DNA of 64,000 nt from positions 124,001-188,000 of the forward strand of contig PAKU01000029.1 of assembly GCA_002706265.1 (NCBI GenBank). The letters run 5' to 3'. The DNA comes from Polycyclovorans sp. (lineage in GTDB: Bacteria > Pseudomonadota > Gammaproteobacteria > Nevskiales > Nevskiaceae). The notes under the pieces were generated by a model that saw only the letters and a program-made list of their open reading frames with translations, had not been told where the DNA came from and did not search any database. How positions within the stretch are numbered: position 1 is the first letter of the stretch; every line of letters starts with the position of its first letter. Shown in pieces: positions 24,919-34,033 of the stretch. The translations under genes were made by a program, and so were the position numbers.

Positions 24919-26105
24919 TCCCGCCCGGTCCTGACCCAGGCGGTGCGCGTGCCGCGGCGGCGCAGCCGCAACAGCAACGCCCAGGCCACATAGAACGGCG
25001 CAAAGGCCAACGCCCGACAACCGACCGGACCCAGCCCGCTGAGCACCACGCCGCGCATCACGTGCATGAGCAGGCACGTCCAGGCCAGCGCGCCAAGGCT
25101 GAGCGCCCAGAGCGGCACGGCGACCCAGAACGCGACGACGGCCACCGCCACCGACCACAGGCCCAACAGCGCCACCACCGCCGACAGTGGCGGCACCAGC
25201 ACTTCCATCGCCAGGTCGAAGCGTTCCAGGGTGCGCGCGCGCACCGCCTCTTTCACCAGCCGCACCGCATAGGTGCGCCGCAGGGTCGCGCGCCCGCCGT
25301 CCCAGCGATCACGCTGCGACACGGCGCGATCGGCCTGACTGACCATTTCCGCCGAGATGCTGGCCTCGTCGGCGTAGGCGATGCCGATGCCGGCGCGGAC
25401 CAGAGCGATGCCATATTCCAGGTCTTCGGCAATCGAGAACGCCTGATACGGCACCGCGCGCAGCGCCGCGACGGCAAACCCCATGCCGTTGCCATTGAGC
25501 TTGGTCGACACCCCCAGCCGCGCCCGCGCGCGCCCGCGCAGCCGGTGAAAAATGGCCAGGGCAATGGTCATCAACTGCGTGCGCCAGCTGGCCAACGGAT
25601 TGCGCACGCCGTAGAACACCTGCACCGCGCCCCAGTGCCCGGGTCTGGCCAGATGGGCGACCACCGCGCTGACGATGTTGGTGCTGACCACACTGTCGGC
25701 ATCGACCACGATCACCGCCTCGCTCCAGCCCTCGTTGATCAGGGTGGTGAATGCCAGCGCCAGCGCATAGCCCTTGCCGCGATGCGCCGGATCGTCCCGC
25801 TCGATGACCCGCGCGCCCGCCGCGCGCGCCCGGGCGGCAGTGTCGTCGCTGCAGTTGTCGGCCAGCACCAGAATGCGCAGCGCCTCGGCCGGCCAGTCAA
25901 CGGCGGCAAGACTGTTGATGGTCGCGGCGATGCCGGCGGCCTCATCGTGCGCCGGTACCACGAAGGTGACCCGGGTGGCGCGCGCGTTCGCGCCCGGCGC
26001 AGGCGCCGCCACGCGGCCGGACAACAGGGTCAGCACGCCCAGGTAGAACGCCGCGCCCAGCACGGGCAGTCCGACGATCAGCAGCAGCCCGTCTGGCCAG
26101 GTCAT
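24915..26105 (-). CDS. Membrane-anchored family 2 glycosyltransferase (processive-type motifs)
   Basis: 396 aa. One N-terminal helix (LLLIVGLPVLGAAFYLGVL), then a GT2 domain: VTFVVPAHDEAAGI, LADNCSDDTA, VVDADS as the DxD, EDLEYG as catalytic acid, and QRDRWDGGR matching the QxxRW motif. Three to four helices follow in the C-terminal third. Such enzymes can act as processive synthases or as initiating transferases in EPS clusters. It lies 9 nt downstream of epsG. Confidence 0.88.
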   Translation of the reverse strand: MTWPDGLLLIVGLPVLGAAFYLGVLTLLSGRVAAPAPGANARATRVTFVVPAHDEAAGIAATINSLAAVDWPAEALRILVLADNCSDDTAARARAAGARVIERDDPAHRGKGYALALAFTTLINEGWSEAVIVVDADSVVSTNIVSAVVAHLARPGHWGAVQVFYGVRNPLASWRTQLMTIALAIFHRLRGRARARLGVSTKLNGNGMGFAVAALRAVPYQAFSIAEDLEYGIALVRAGIGIAYADEASISAEMVSQADRAVSQRDRWDGGRATLRRTYAVRLVKEAVRARTLERFDLAMEVLVPPLSAVVALLGLWSVAVAVVAFWVAVPLWALSLGALAWTCLLMHVMRGVVLSGLGPVGCRALAFAPFYVAWALLLRLRRRGTRTAWVRTGRE

Positions 26106-26114
26106 GAAGCCGAC

Positions 26115-27032
26115 TCAGCGCCAACGCGGACGACGCGAGCGGGGGGCCTGAAAGTCTTGCAGCACGCTGCCGACGATGCGGCCATTGGCGGCCTGCAACC
26201 GTGCCAGCGCCGCCTGCGCGGCGGCCAGCCGGCAATGATGGCGGCGCATCACCAGCAACACGTTGCGGACCGCGGCGGTGACCGCCAGCGCATCCGGATA
26301 AGGCGCTATGGCCGGCGTGTCGATGATCACGTGCCGAAAGCGCCGCGCATACCCCTGCATCAACTGTCGAAACTCGGCCTGGGAGACGCGCTCCAGGGGC
26401 TTGCGGCGGTCCTGCCCGGCGGTCAGCAGCGACAGGTTGGGCAGGCCGTCGACGTTCAGCACCTGCGCCGGGCCGGACTGGGTCAGCGCCTCGGCCAGCC
26501 CGGAGGCCTCCGGCACGTCGAACAGCCGGTGCTGGCGCGGCGTGCGCAGGTCGGCGTCGATCAGCAAGGTGGGGGCATCGAGCTGCGCAAGGCTGATCGC
26601 CAGCTCGGCCGCCAGCCGGCTGCGGCCCTCGCCCTTCTGCGCCGAGCACACCGCCACAACGTTGATGAAGCCCTCATCGCGCGGCAGGCGCTCAAGCTGC
26701 AGCAACAGCGCGGTGCGCAGGCTGCGGATGCCCTCGGCGTGCGGCGAGAACGGATCACTCACCGAGGTCAGCTCGGCGCTGGCCCGCGCCTCGGGCAGGG
26801 CCTTGATCGCGTACGACACGCTGCGCGCCGCGTCGATGTCGGCCGGCGTCGCCAGCTTCAAGGCCAGCACGGTGTCGACGAAGCCGGCGCCGCTGCGGCG
26901 CTGCGCGTCGATCACCTTCAGAAAATCGGCCTCAGTCAATCCGCAGGTGCGGATCAGGTAGGCCGCGATGCGCGACAGCTCGTCTTTGTTGTCGGTCTGC
27001 TGCGCGTTCGACTCTGTGGTCATGAGGTTCAC
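26115..27032 (-). CDS. epsG: EpsG-type chain-length tyrosine-kinase-like ATPase
   Basis: 305 aa, MinD/BY-kinase fold. Residues 20-80 form an extra N-terminal domain (AYLIRTCGLTEADFLKVIDAQ) like those of type II secretion ATPase/MshE N-domains. The P-loop is GEGRS at 134-138 and Walker A' LLIDADLR at 156-163; HVIIDTPA follows. The usual P-loop lysine is arginine, as I recall for EpsG proteins of Methylobacillus type, so it need not be inactive. No tyrosine cluster is present at the C-terminus, which ends in RSRRPRWR. Start is GTG at 27032 (GTGA overlap) or ATG at 27023. It works with EpsF in controlling chain length/export. Confidence 0.78.
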   Translation of the reverse strand: MNLMTTESNAQQTDNKDELSRIAAYLIRTCGLTEADFLKVIDAQRRSGAGFVDTVLALKLATPADIDAARSVSYAIKALPEARASAELTSVSDPFSPHAEGIRSLRTALLLQLERLPRDEGFINVVAVCSAQKGEGRSRLAAELAISLAQLDAPTLLIDADLRTPRQHRLFDVPEASGLAEALTQSGPAQVLNVDGLPNLSLLTAGQDRRKPLERVSQAEFRQLMQGYARRFRHVIIDTPAIAPYPDALAVTAAVRNVLLVMRRHHCRLAAAQAALARLQAANGRIVGSVLQDFQAPRSRRPRWR

Positions 27033-28444
27033 CGGGCGGGCCCCAGTTCCAGCAGCACGTCGACGCCCAGTTCGCGCTCGATGTCTTCGCGTGAGCGCAC
27101 GCGGCGGTCGATCAGCTCCATCGCCAGCGCGGCCAGCAGGCCAAGAAAACCGCCCACCACCATGCCCAGCAACAGGTTGACCCGCAGCTTGGGCGTGAAA
27201 TGCGTCAGCGGCGGCGTCGCCTCGCCGGCCAGCCGCGCGTTGGCATAGTTGCTGTTCGACACCAGCATCACGTTGCCCGAGTTGCGCAGCGCCGCTTCGT
27301 ACAGTTGCTGCGCGGCCTGCAGGTCGCGCTGATAGCGGGCGCCTTCTTCAGATTGGCGACGGGTGTCGAGCACCCGGCTGCGCTGCGCCGCCATTTCGGC
27401 ACGCACCTGCGCCAGGGCGCGGCTGGCGGCATCGGCGCTGGCGCGCAAGGCCTCGACGTGGCGGCGGGTTTCGGCCTCCAGCGCGCTGCGGATGGCCGCG
27501 ACCTCCGACTCCAGCGCGCGGCGCGTGGGGTGCTGCGGTCCCAGCCGGGCGCTGGCGTTGATCAGCTCGGCTTGTCGCTGCGACAACTGCGACTTCAGCG
27601 CCTCGACGGTACTGGACCCCAACACCCCCGCGTCGGCCTGACCGGCGCTGCCCAGGGCGGCGTCGAGCCTCAGCCGCGTGCTGCGCGCTTCGGCCTCGGC
27701 GTCACTGAGGCGCCGGTTGAGATCGATCAGCCGGTCCCCGTCCACATCGAGTTGATGGTCCAGATCGATCAGCCCGCTGCCCTGGCGAAACTCGGCAAGC
27801 GCCCGCTGGGCCTCGTCGACCCGCTGGCGCAGTTGCTCAATCTCGGCGCCAAAGCGGTCGGCGCTGGCACGCGCCGGGGCGGTCGAGGCCCGCTGGTGCT
27901 GCTCAAGAAACACGGCGGCAATCAGATTCGGCACGCGCGCGGCCAGCATGCGGTCGTCGGCCTCGTAGGTGATGCTCACCAGGCGGGTGTCGCCCTCGCG
28001 CCTGATCTCGAGCGACTTGCGCATTTCATCGACCATGAAGGCGATCAGACTCTCGGTGTCGGCGCCCGCCACCTTGGCGCGCAGCGGCGCGACCCGTTCA
28101 GCATCGTCCAGCCAGCCCAGCTGGCGCACCACCTCGCCCAGCACCCGCCCCGAGCCCACCGTATCGACCTGGGTGGCCATGTAGCTCTCGGCGAGGTTGG
28201 GCGACAGGTCGCGCTGCAACAGCGGGTCGTAGACATCGAAGTCGAGTTGCAGCAGCGCGGTGGCGCGGTACTGCGGGGTCATGGCCAGGCTGACCACCGC
28301 CGACAGCAGCAGCACGACCAGGCCCACGGCCACCACCAGCCTGATGCGCGCGCGCAGCACGGCGATCAGTTGCGACAGACTCATGCCGCGCGGCACCAGT
28401 TCGGCGGGCAGCATCGCGGGGCGTACCGGCAGGGTGCGCGACAT
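27029..28444 (-). CDS. epsF: EpsF/Wzz-type chain-length determinant (PCP)
   Basis: 471 aa polysaccharide co-polymerase. First membrane helix at about residues 34-55, Wzz domain after it (ATALLQLDFDVYDPLLQR), a long coiled coil (about 190-390) and a second helix near 428-450 (LLGMVVGGFLGLLAALAMELIDR). It should partner with the EpsG ATPase and EpsE export protein. The ATG shares one base with the epsE stop (TGATG). Confidence 0.88.
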   Translation of the reverse strand: MSRTLPVRPAMLPAELVPRGMSLSQLIAVLRARIRLVVAVGLVVLLLSAVVSLAMTPQYRATALLQLDFDVYDPLLQRDLSPNLAESYMATQVDTVGSGRVLGEVVRQLGWLDDAERVAPLRAKVAGADTESLIAFMVDEMRKSLEIRREGDTRLVSITYEADDRMLAARVPNLIAAVFLEQHQRASTAPARASADRFGAEIEQLRQRVDEAQRALAEFRQGSGLIDLDHQLDVDGDRLIDLNRRLSDAEAEARSTRLRLDAALGSAGQADAGVLGSSTVEALKSQLSQRQAELINASARLGPQHPTRRALESEVAAIRSALEAETRRHVEALRASADAASRALAQVRAEMAAQRSRVLDTRRQSEEGARYQRDLQAAQQLYEAALRNSGNVMLVSNSNYANARLAGEATPPLTHFTPKLRVNLLLGMVVGGFLGLLAALAMELIDRRVRSREDIERELGVDVLLELGPAR

Positions 28445-29967
28445 CAGAACAGCCGCTCGCGCACGTAAATGACATCGTTCGGGTACACCACATCGGCCAA
28501 GGACGCCGAGCGGGTTTCCACCACGCCGTCGGCATTCTGGCGCTGTACTTCAATGCGCTTGCGCGAGCCCCGCTCGTTGGCGCCGCCGCCCAGGGCCGGG
28601 GCCTGCATCACCGTCATGCCCGGCTTGAGTGGATACGCGTTGGGCGACCGCACCTCGCCGTAGATGTAGAACCGGGCAGCCTCGGGGACCATGACCGTAT
28701 CGCCCGGCCGCAGCATCAGGGCCGGCGTGCCGCGCAGGTCGCCCTCGCCGGCCAGACCGGTAAGGTCCACCTCCCGCCGCTGCAGGCGCCCGTCCTGATA
28801 GCGCAGCACGGTGACGCGCTGACCGCCGGTTTCGGCGATGCCGCCGGCAAGGGCCAGGGCGTCGAGCACGCTCATCTGCGTGGGCGCGGCAAAGCGGCCG
28901 GGCTGACGCACCTCACCGAGCACCGAGATCATCAGGTTGCGCGATTCCAGAACCCGCACCTGCACCTGCGGCGACACCAGAAACTGGCCCTGGACGAAGG
29001 CGTCGGCAATTTTTTGCGACGCCGCCACCGGCGTCAGTCCCTGCACGGCGATGGCCCCGACCAACGGCAGATTCACCTCGCCCCCGGGCGACACATCCAC
29101 CTCGACGCTCAAGGCCGGTTCGCCCAGCACCGTGACGGCCAGCACGTCGGCGGCACCGATGACGAAATCACCGGCCGTGTCGGCCGCGGCGGGCGCGACC
29201 GGCAGGCCCGACCACGCCGCCGCCGGACCCGGCGCGACGCCCGTGGCCGGCACCGCGCGCGATTCCACCGGCGCAAAGGTCGGGGCCGGCAGCGACGGTG
29301 CAGCCCTTGGCGCAGCGGTTCTTGTGGCGACCGGCGCAGCGGATCGCTTCGCTGCCGCGGGCGCGGCGTCTGTACCCCAGCCCGGCATCGAAGCGGCCGG
29401 GGATCGCGGCATCGCTGGCGTCGAAGGCGTGGAGGGCGTCGAGGGCACATCGAACCCAGGCGCTCGCGCGGGCGGCGCCGCCCTGGATTCGACAGGCGCA
29501 AAGGTCGGGGCCGGCAGCGGCGCTGCAGCGGACCTCGGGGCGGCCGGCGCTGCGGGTCGATGCGCTGCGGCGGGCACAGCGTCTGTGCGCCAAGCCGGCG
29601 CTGCACCGGCCGGGGGTCGCACCGCCGCCGGCGTCGACGGCGTGTAGGGCGGCAGCGCCGGCAGCGCCGGTGGCAGTGACCGGGGCGAGGACGGCTGCCG
29701 TGCCAACGGCACCATGGGGCGCGGCGCGACCCCCTGCAATCGCTGCAATGCCGGGGGCGGCGGCGTGGCCGGGCGGTGGGTCTCGGCGGGCAGTGCCGGG
29801 CTGCCCATCGGAATGCGCGTCAATTGCGGCCCTTGCGCTGCGCGCGGGGCTTCGGGCTGACCCTGCGGCTGCGGCAGGTAATCGTCGGCCTGTGCTGCGC
29901 CCATGACGCAGCAGAGCGCGCACACCAGCGCTGCGGCGGTCTGCAACAGGGAAATGTCGGCACGCAT
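28444..29967 (-). CDS. epsE: EpsE/Wza-like polysaccharide export protein with long Pro/Ala-rich region
   Basis: 507 aa outer-membrane/periplasm export protein. Signal peptide ends around GAAQA-DDYLP. Residues about 40-265 are low-complexity Pro/Ala-rich and hold a duplicated block. The Poly_export domain starts near DFVIGAADVLAVTVLGEP, followed by SLBB-type domains (SVLGEVRQPGRF, YIYGEVRSPNAYPL) to the end. Most Wza proteins lack the long Pro/Ala linker. I chose the ATG at 29967 because it gives a normal signal peptide; an ATG at 29976 and a GTG at 30033 are in frame. First gene of the EPS operon. Confidence 0.85.
   Translation of the reverse strand: MRADISLLQTAAALVCALCCVMGAAQADDYLPQPQGQPEAPRAAQGPQLTRIPMGSPALPAETHRPATPPPPALQRLQGVAPRPMVPLARQPSSPRSLPPALPALPPYTPSTPAAVRPPAGAAPAWRTDAVPAAAHRPAAPAAPRSAAAPLPAPTFAPVESRAAPPARAPGFDVPSTPSTPSTPAMPRSPAASMPGWGTDAAPAAAKRSAAPVATRTAAPRAAPSLPAPTFAPVESRAVPATGVAPGPAAAWSGLPVAPAAADTAGDFVIGAADVLAVTVLGEPALSVEVDVSPGGEVNLPLVGAIAVQGLTPVAASQKIADAFVQGQFLVSPQVQVRVLESRNLMISVLGEVRQPGRFAAPTQMSVLDALALAGGIAETGGQRVTVLRYQDGRLQRREVDLTGLAGEGDLRGTPALMLRPGDTVMVPEAARFYIYGEVRSPNAYPLKPGMTVMQAPALGGGANERGSRKRIEVQRQNADGVVETRSASLADVVYPNDVIYVRERLF
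29236..29589 (-). repeat. Duplicated block in the epsE Pro/Ala-rich linker
   Basis: Two related segments, about 29458-29589 and 29236-29379, both encode a TDA(V/A)PAAA.R start and end with LPAPTFAPVESRA. They are separated by a FDVPSTPSTPSTPAMP spacer. This looks like an internal tandem duplication that lengthened the linker. Confidence 0.75.
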
Positions 29968-30060
29968 GTCAGGCATCAACGAGAAGAACAGACCCGGCGC
30001 GGTAACGGAATGGCCCGATGATACGCGGTCCACGCACGCCGCCCAACGGCCACCACGGCA

Positions 30061-30088
30061 ATTGAAAACGCCGGGTTGAGCACCATTG
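30061..30088 (+). promoter_or_regulatory. Candidate heat-shock (sigma-32-like) promoter of clpB
   Basis: ATTGAA at 30061-30066 and CACCATTG at 30081-30088 with a 14 nt spacer resemble CTTGAA-N13/17-CCCCATNT. The same CACCAT -10 core occurs before hsp20. It ends 38 nt before the clpB start. Confidence 0.45.
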
Positions 30089-30126
30089 TTCGATCACGCC
30101 GAAAGCGTTTCACATTGGAGACCGAA

Positions 30127-32745
30127 ATGCGCATGGACAAACTCACCACCCGCTTCCAGCAGGCCCTGGCCGATGCCCAGAGCCTGGCCGTGGGACGCGA
30201 TCATCCCGCCATCGAGCCGGTGCACGTCATGGCCGCCCTGCTCGATCAGCCCCAGGGTTCGACCACCCCCTTGCTGGCGCAGTCCGGTGTGGCCCTGCCC
30301 GCCTTTCGCAAGGCCCTGAACGAGGCCTTGGCCGCGCTGCCCAAAGTGGGCCAGGCCGATGGCAATGTGCAGGTCGGGCAAGAACTGGGCCGCGTGCTCA
30401 ACCTGGCCGACAAGGCCGCGCAGCAGCGCAATGACCAGTACATTGCCAGCGAACTGTTCGTGCTGGCCGCCACCCAGGACAGCGGCCGCCTCGGGCAGTT
30501 GCTGAAGCAGCACGGCGCCACGCCCGAGACCATTTCGCGCGCCATCGACGCGGTGCGCGGCGGGCAGAGCACCGACTCGGCCGATGCCGAAGACCAGCGT
30601 CAGGCCCTGCAGAAATACACCATCAACCTCACCGAGCGGGCCAAGAGCGGCAAGCTGGACCCGGTGATCGGCCGCGACGAGGAAATCCGCCGCGTCATCC
30701 AGGTGCTCAGCCGCCGCACCAAGAACAACCCGGCCCTGATCGGTGAGCCCGGCGTCGGCAAGACGGCCATCGTCGAAGGGCTGGCGCAGCGCATCGTCGA
30801 TGGCGAGGTGCCCGAGTCGCTCAAGGGCCGGGAACTGCTGTCGCTGGATCTCGGTGCGCTGATCGCCGGCGCCAAGTTTCGCGGCGAGTTCGAAGAGCGC
30901 CTCAAGGCGGTGCTCACCGACCTGTCAAAGCAGGACGGCAACGTGATTCTGTTCATCGACGAAATCCACACCCTGGTCGGGGCCGGCAAGGCCGACGGCG
31001 CCATGGATGCCGGCAACATGCTCAAGCCGGCGCTGGCCCGCGGCGAGCTGCACTGCATCGGCGCCACCACGCTGGATGAGTACCGCAAGTACATCGAAAA
31101 GGACGCCGCGCTGGAGCGCCGCTTCCAGAAAGTGACGGTGGGCGAGCCCAGCGTCGAAGACAGCATCGCCATTCTGCGCGGCCTCAAGGAGCGCTACGAG
31201 GTGCACCACGGCGTCGACATCACCGACGGTGCACTGATCGCCGCCGCGCAACTCAGCCACCGCTACATCACCGACCGCAATCTGCCCGACAAGGCCATCG
31301 ACCTGATGGACGAGGCGGCCTCGCGCATCCGCATCGAAATCGACTCCAAGCCCGAGTCGCTCGACCGCCTGCACCGGCGGCTGATCCAGCTCAAGATCGA
31401 GCGCGAAGCACTGAAGAAAGAAAAGGACGAGGGCGCCCGGCGCTCGCTCGCCGCGCTGGAAGACGACATCGCCAAGCTCGAACTGGAATACGCCGACCTT
31501 GACGAGCAATGGAAGGCCGAGAAGTCCACCATCGCCGGCAGCGCCCAGGTCAAGGAGGCGCTGGAGAAGGCGCGCCTTGAGCTTGACGCGGCACGCCGCA
31601 GCGGCGACCTGACGCAAATGGCCGAACTGCAGTACGGCAAGATTCCCGAACTCGAAAAGCAGTTGGCCGCCGCCGCCGAGCGTGACGCCAGCGCCCCCGC
31701 GCCCGAGTCGAAGCTGGTGCGCACCCGCGTCACCGAGGATGAAATTGCCGACATCGTGGCGCGCTGGACCGGCATTCCGGTCTCGAAACTGCTCGAAGGC
31801 GAGCGCGACAAGCTGCTGCGCATGGAAGAGGCGCTGGGGCAACGCGTGGTCAGCCAGGCCGAGGCGATCAGCGCGGTTGCCAATGCCATCCGCCGCTCCC
31901 GCGCGGGCCTGTCAGACCCCAACCGACCCATCGGTTCGTTCCTGTTTCTGGGGCCCACCGGCGTTGGCAAGACCGAGCTGTGCAAGGCGCTGGCCGGCTT
32001 CCTGTTCGACAGCGAAGACGCGATGGTGCGCATCGACATGAGCGAGTTCATGGAGCGCCACAGCGTGAGCCGGCTGATCGGCGCGCCGCCGGGCTATGTC
32101 GGCTATGACCAGGGCGGCACGCTCACCGAGGCGGTGCGGCGCCATCCCTACTCGGTGATCCTGCTCGACGAGGTCGAGAAGGCGCATCCCGACGTGTTCA
32201 ACGTGCTGTTGCAGGTGCTGGATGACGGCCGTCTCACCGACGGCCAGGGCCGCACCGTGGACTTCCGCAACGCCGTGGTGGTGATGACCTCCAACCTGGG
32301 CTCCAGCCTGATCCAGGAGCTGATGGGCAAGACCGGCACCGACAGCGACTATGCCGCGATCAAGGAGGCGGTGATGGCGGTGGTCGGCCAGCACTTCCGT
32401 CCGGAATTCATCAACCGCATCGACGAGTCGGTGGTCTTCCACCCGCTGGGCAGCCGGGAGATCCGCGCCATTGCCGCCATCCAGACGCAGCGCGTCATCC
32501 AGCGGCTGGCCGAGCGCGGCATGACCCTGCGGTTTACCGACGCCGCGCTCGACCGGCTGGCAGAAGCCGGCTTCGACCCGGTGTACGGCGCCCGGCCGCT
32601 GAAGCGGGCCATCCAGCATCAGGTGGAGAATCCACTGGCCAGCGAAGTCCTCGCGGGCCGCTTCGCCAGCGGGGACGTCGTCACCGCCGATGCGGGTCCG
32701 GGGCCGACGGGCCAACTGGTGTTCGAGGTGAGCCGTCCGCACTGA
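30127..32745 (+). CDS. clpB: Protein disaggregase ClpB
   Basis: Hexameric AAA+ chaperone that pulls proteins out of aggregates together with DnaK. 872 aa, normal length. Order: N-terminal Clp_N repeats (to about 145), first AAA domain with GEPGVGKTA and the Walker B FIDEIHTL, a coiled-coil middle domain (about 400-525), and a second AAA domain with [10 protein letters not shown] and LLDEVEKAH, then the ClpB D2 C-terminal domain. The ATG at 30127 has GGAG 6 nt upstream and was preferred over upstream in-frame ATG 30076. A heat-shock-like promoter lies in the leader. Confidence 0.97.
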   Translation: MRMDKLTTRFQQALADAQSLAVGRDHPAIEPVHVMAALLDQPQGSTTPLLAQSGVALPAFRKALNEALAALPKVGQADGNVQVGQELGRVLNLADKAAQQRNDQYIASELFVLAATQDSGRLGQLLKQHGATPETISRAIDAVRGGQSTDSADAEDQRQALQKYTINLTERAKSGKLDPVIGRDEEIRRVIQVLSRRTKNNPALIGEPGVGKTAIVEGLAQRIVDGEVPESLKGRELLSLDLGALIAGAKFRGEFEERLKAVLTDLSKQDGNVILFIDEIHTLVGAGKADGAMDAGNMLKPALARGELHCIGATTLDEYRKYIEKDAALERRFQKVTVGEPSVEDSIAILRGLKERYEVHHGVDITDGALIAAAQLSHRYITDRNLPDKAIDLMDEAASRIRIEIDSKPESLDRLHRRLIQLKIEREALKKEKDEGARRSLAALEDDIAKLELEYADLDEQWKAEKSTIAGSAQVKEALEKARLELDAARRSGDLTQMAELQYGKIPELEKQLAAAAERDASAPAPESKLVRTRVTEDEIADIVARWTGIPVSKLLEGERDKLLRMEEALGQRVVSQAEAISAVANAIRRSRAGLSDPNRPIGSFLFLGPTGVGKTELCKALAGFLFDSEDAMVRIDMSEFMERHSVSRLIGAPPGYVGYDQGGTLTEAVRRHPYSVILLDEVEKAHPDVFNVLLQVLDDGRLTDGQGRTVDFRNAVVVMTSNLGSSLIQELMGKTGTDSDYAAIKEAVMAVVGQHFRPEFINRIDESVVFHPLGSREIRAIAAIQTQRVIQRLAERGMTLRFTDAALDRLAEAGFDPVYGARPLKRAIQHQVENPLASEVLAGRFASGDVVTADAGPGPTGQLVFEVSRPH

Positions 32746-32774
32746 GCACCCGGCAGGGGCCGGGCGGGGTTGAT

Positions 32775-32808
32775 GGGCCGGGTGCATCGGCGAGACTGCA
32801 CCCGGCCC
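32775..32808 (+). terminator. 12-bp perfect hairpin after clpB
   Basis: GGGCCGGGTGCA (32775-32786) pairs with TGCACCCGGCCC (32797-32808) around a 10 nt loop. No T-run follows, so it is either a weak terminator or a 3'-end-stabilising hairpin. Confidence 0.55.
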
Positions 32809-32913
32809 GGGCGCCTGGGCGTCGACCCCGCAGCCCGGCGAGGCCGCTGATCAAGTCAGCCCGCGTCAGGCCGCACCGTGGTACACCCGCCGCCCCGCCA
32901 TCACGAGCACGCC

Positions 32914-33981
32914 ATGAACGTTTTTCACTGCGACCACTGCCAGCACACGGTTTTTTTCGAGAACGTGAGCTGTCTGAGTTGCGGCCATGCGCTGGCCTAC
33001 CTGCCCGACGTGGGCGACATGGCCGCCCTCGCGCCGGAGGGCAACGGGCAGTGGCGCTCGCTGTCGCCCGCCTCGAACAACCGCCGCTACCGGCTGTGTG
33101 ACAACTACGCCCTGAACGGCGTCTGCAACTGGGCGCTGCCGGCAGACGCGCCGCACAGCCTGTGCCGCGCCTGCCGCCTCACGCGGGTTTTGCCCAATCA
33201 GGACCAGCCCGGAAACCTCGAAGCCTGGGGCAAGCTGGAGGTGGCCAAGCGGCGCCTGGTGCACAGCCTGCTGCAACTGAATCTGCCGCTGAACAGCCAT
33301 CTCGACGATGCTGAAAACGGCCTTGCCTTCGACTTTCTCAGCGACAGCGGCGAAACCCAGGACGGCGGCGCGGTGCTCACCGGACATCAAAATGGGGTGA
33401 TCACCATCAACATCGCCGAGGCCGACGACCTCGAACGCGAGCGTCGGCGGCTGGCCATGCGCGAGCCCTATCGCACCCTGCTCGGCCACTTTCGCCACGA
33501 GGTGGGTCACTATTACTGGGACCTGTTCAGCCCCGACCACGCGTGGCTCAGCGCATTTCGCCAGCGCTTCGGCGACGAACGCGAGGACTACGCCGCCGCG
33601 CTCCAGCGGCATTACGACCAGGGCCCGCGCGCCGACTGGCAGCAACAGCATGTGACCAGCTACGCCAGCACCCACCCGTGGGAAGACTGGGCCGAAACCT
33701 GGGCGCACTACCTGCACATGACCGACTCGCTCGACACCGCCGCCGCCTGCGGCTTCTCACTGCGGCCCAGCCGCTCCGACGAGCCGCAGATGACAGCGCC
33801 GCGCAGCGGCTTCCACCCCGCCCGCCCCTTCGACCTGATGATTGAAGACTGGCTGGCGCTGATCTACGCGCTCAACAACCTCAACCGCAGCATGGGCCTG
33901 GCCGACGGATACCCGTTCGTGCTGGCGCCGCCGGTGATCGAAAAATTGCGCTTCGTGCACGACACCGTCACCCGCAACTGA
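32914..33981 (+). CDS. Zinc-ribbon putative metallopeptidase
   Basis: 355 aa. The N-terminus starts MNVFHCDHCQ and holds CxxC pairs at C6/C9 and C20/C23; a second set lies at C62, C71, C84 and C87. The catalytic HExxH is HEVGHYYW with H195, E196 and H199, and a third ligand may lie in DWAETWAHYLHM about 50 residues on. This arrangement fits the zinc-binding metallopeptidase family often listed as DUF2248-like, which is cytosolic (no signal peptide). The ATG at 32914 was chosen to place the zinc ribbon at the start. Substrate unknown. It faces gdhB convergently. Confidence 0.78.
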   Translation: MNVFHCDHCQHTVFFENVSCLSCGHALAYLPDVGDMAALAPEGNGQWRSLSPASNNRRYRLCDNYALNGVCNWALPADAPHSLCRACRLTRVLPNQDQPGNLEAWGKLEVAKRRLVHSLLQLNLPLNSHLDDAENGLAFDFLSDSGETQDGGAVLTGHQNGVITINIAEADDLERERRRLAMREPYRTLLGHFRHEVGHYYWDLFSPDHAWLSAFRQRFGDEREDYAAALQRHYDQGPRADWQQQHVTSYASTHPWEDWAETWAHYLHMTDSLDTAAACGFSLRPSRSDEPQMTAPRSGFHPARPFDLMIEDWLALIYALNNLNRSMGLADGYPFVLAPPVIEKLRFVHDTVTRN

Positions 33982-33989
33982 GGCGCTGC

Positions 33990-34021
33990 GCCGCGCCGCC
34001 CCCGGCACGCCGGGGCGCGGC
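33990..34021. terminator. GC-rich hairpin between convergent genes
   Basis: GCCGCGCC (33990-33997) pairs with GGCGCGGC (34014-34021), with a second CCGG/CCGG pairing inside. It lies between the convergent metallopeptidase and gdhB stops. There is no T-run, so termination strength is uncertain. Confidence 0.45.
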
Positions 34022-34033
34022 CGCCGCGGCCGT

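Noticed and set aside
26115..27032. P-loop of the EpsG-like ATPase lacks the usual lysine (GEGRS)
   Set aside because: As I recall, EpsG-type proteins carry this variant, so it is not taken as evidence of a broken gene.
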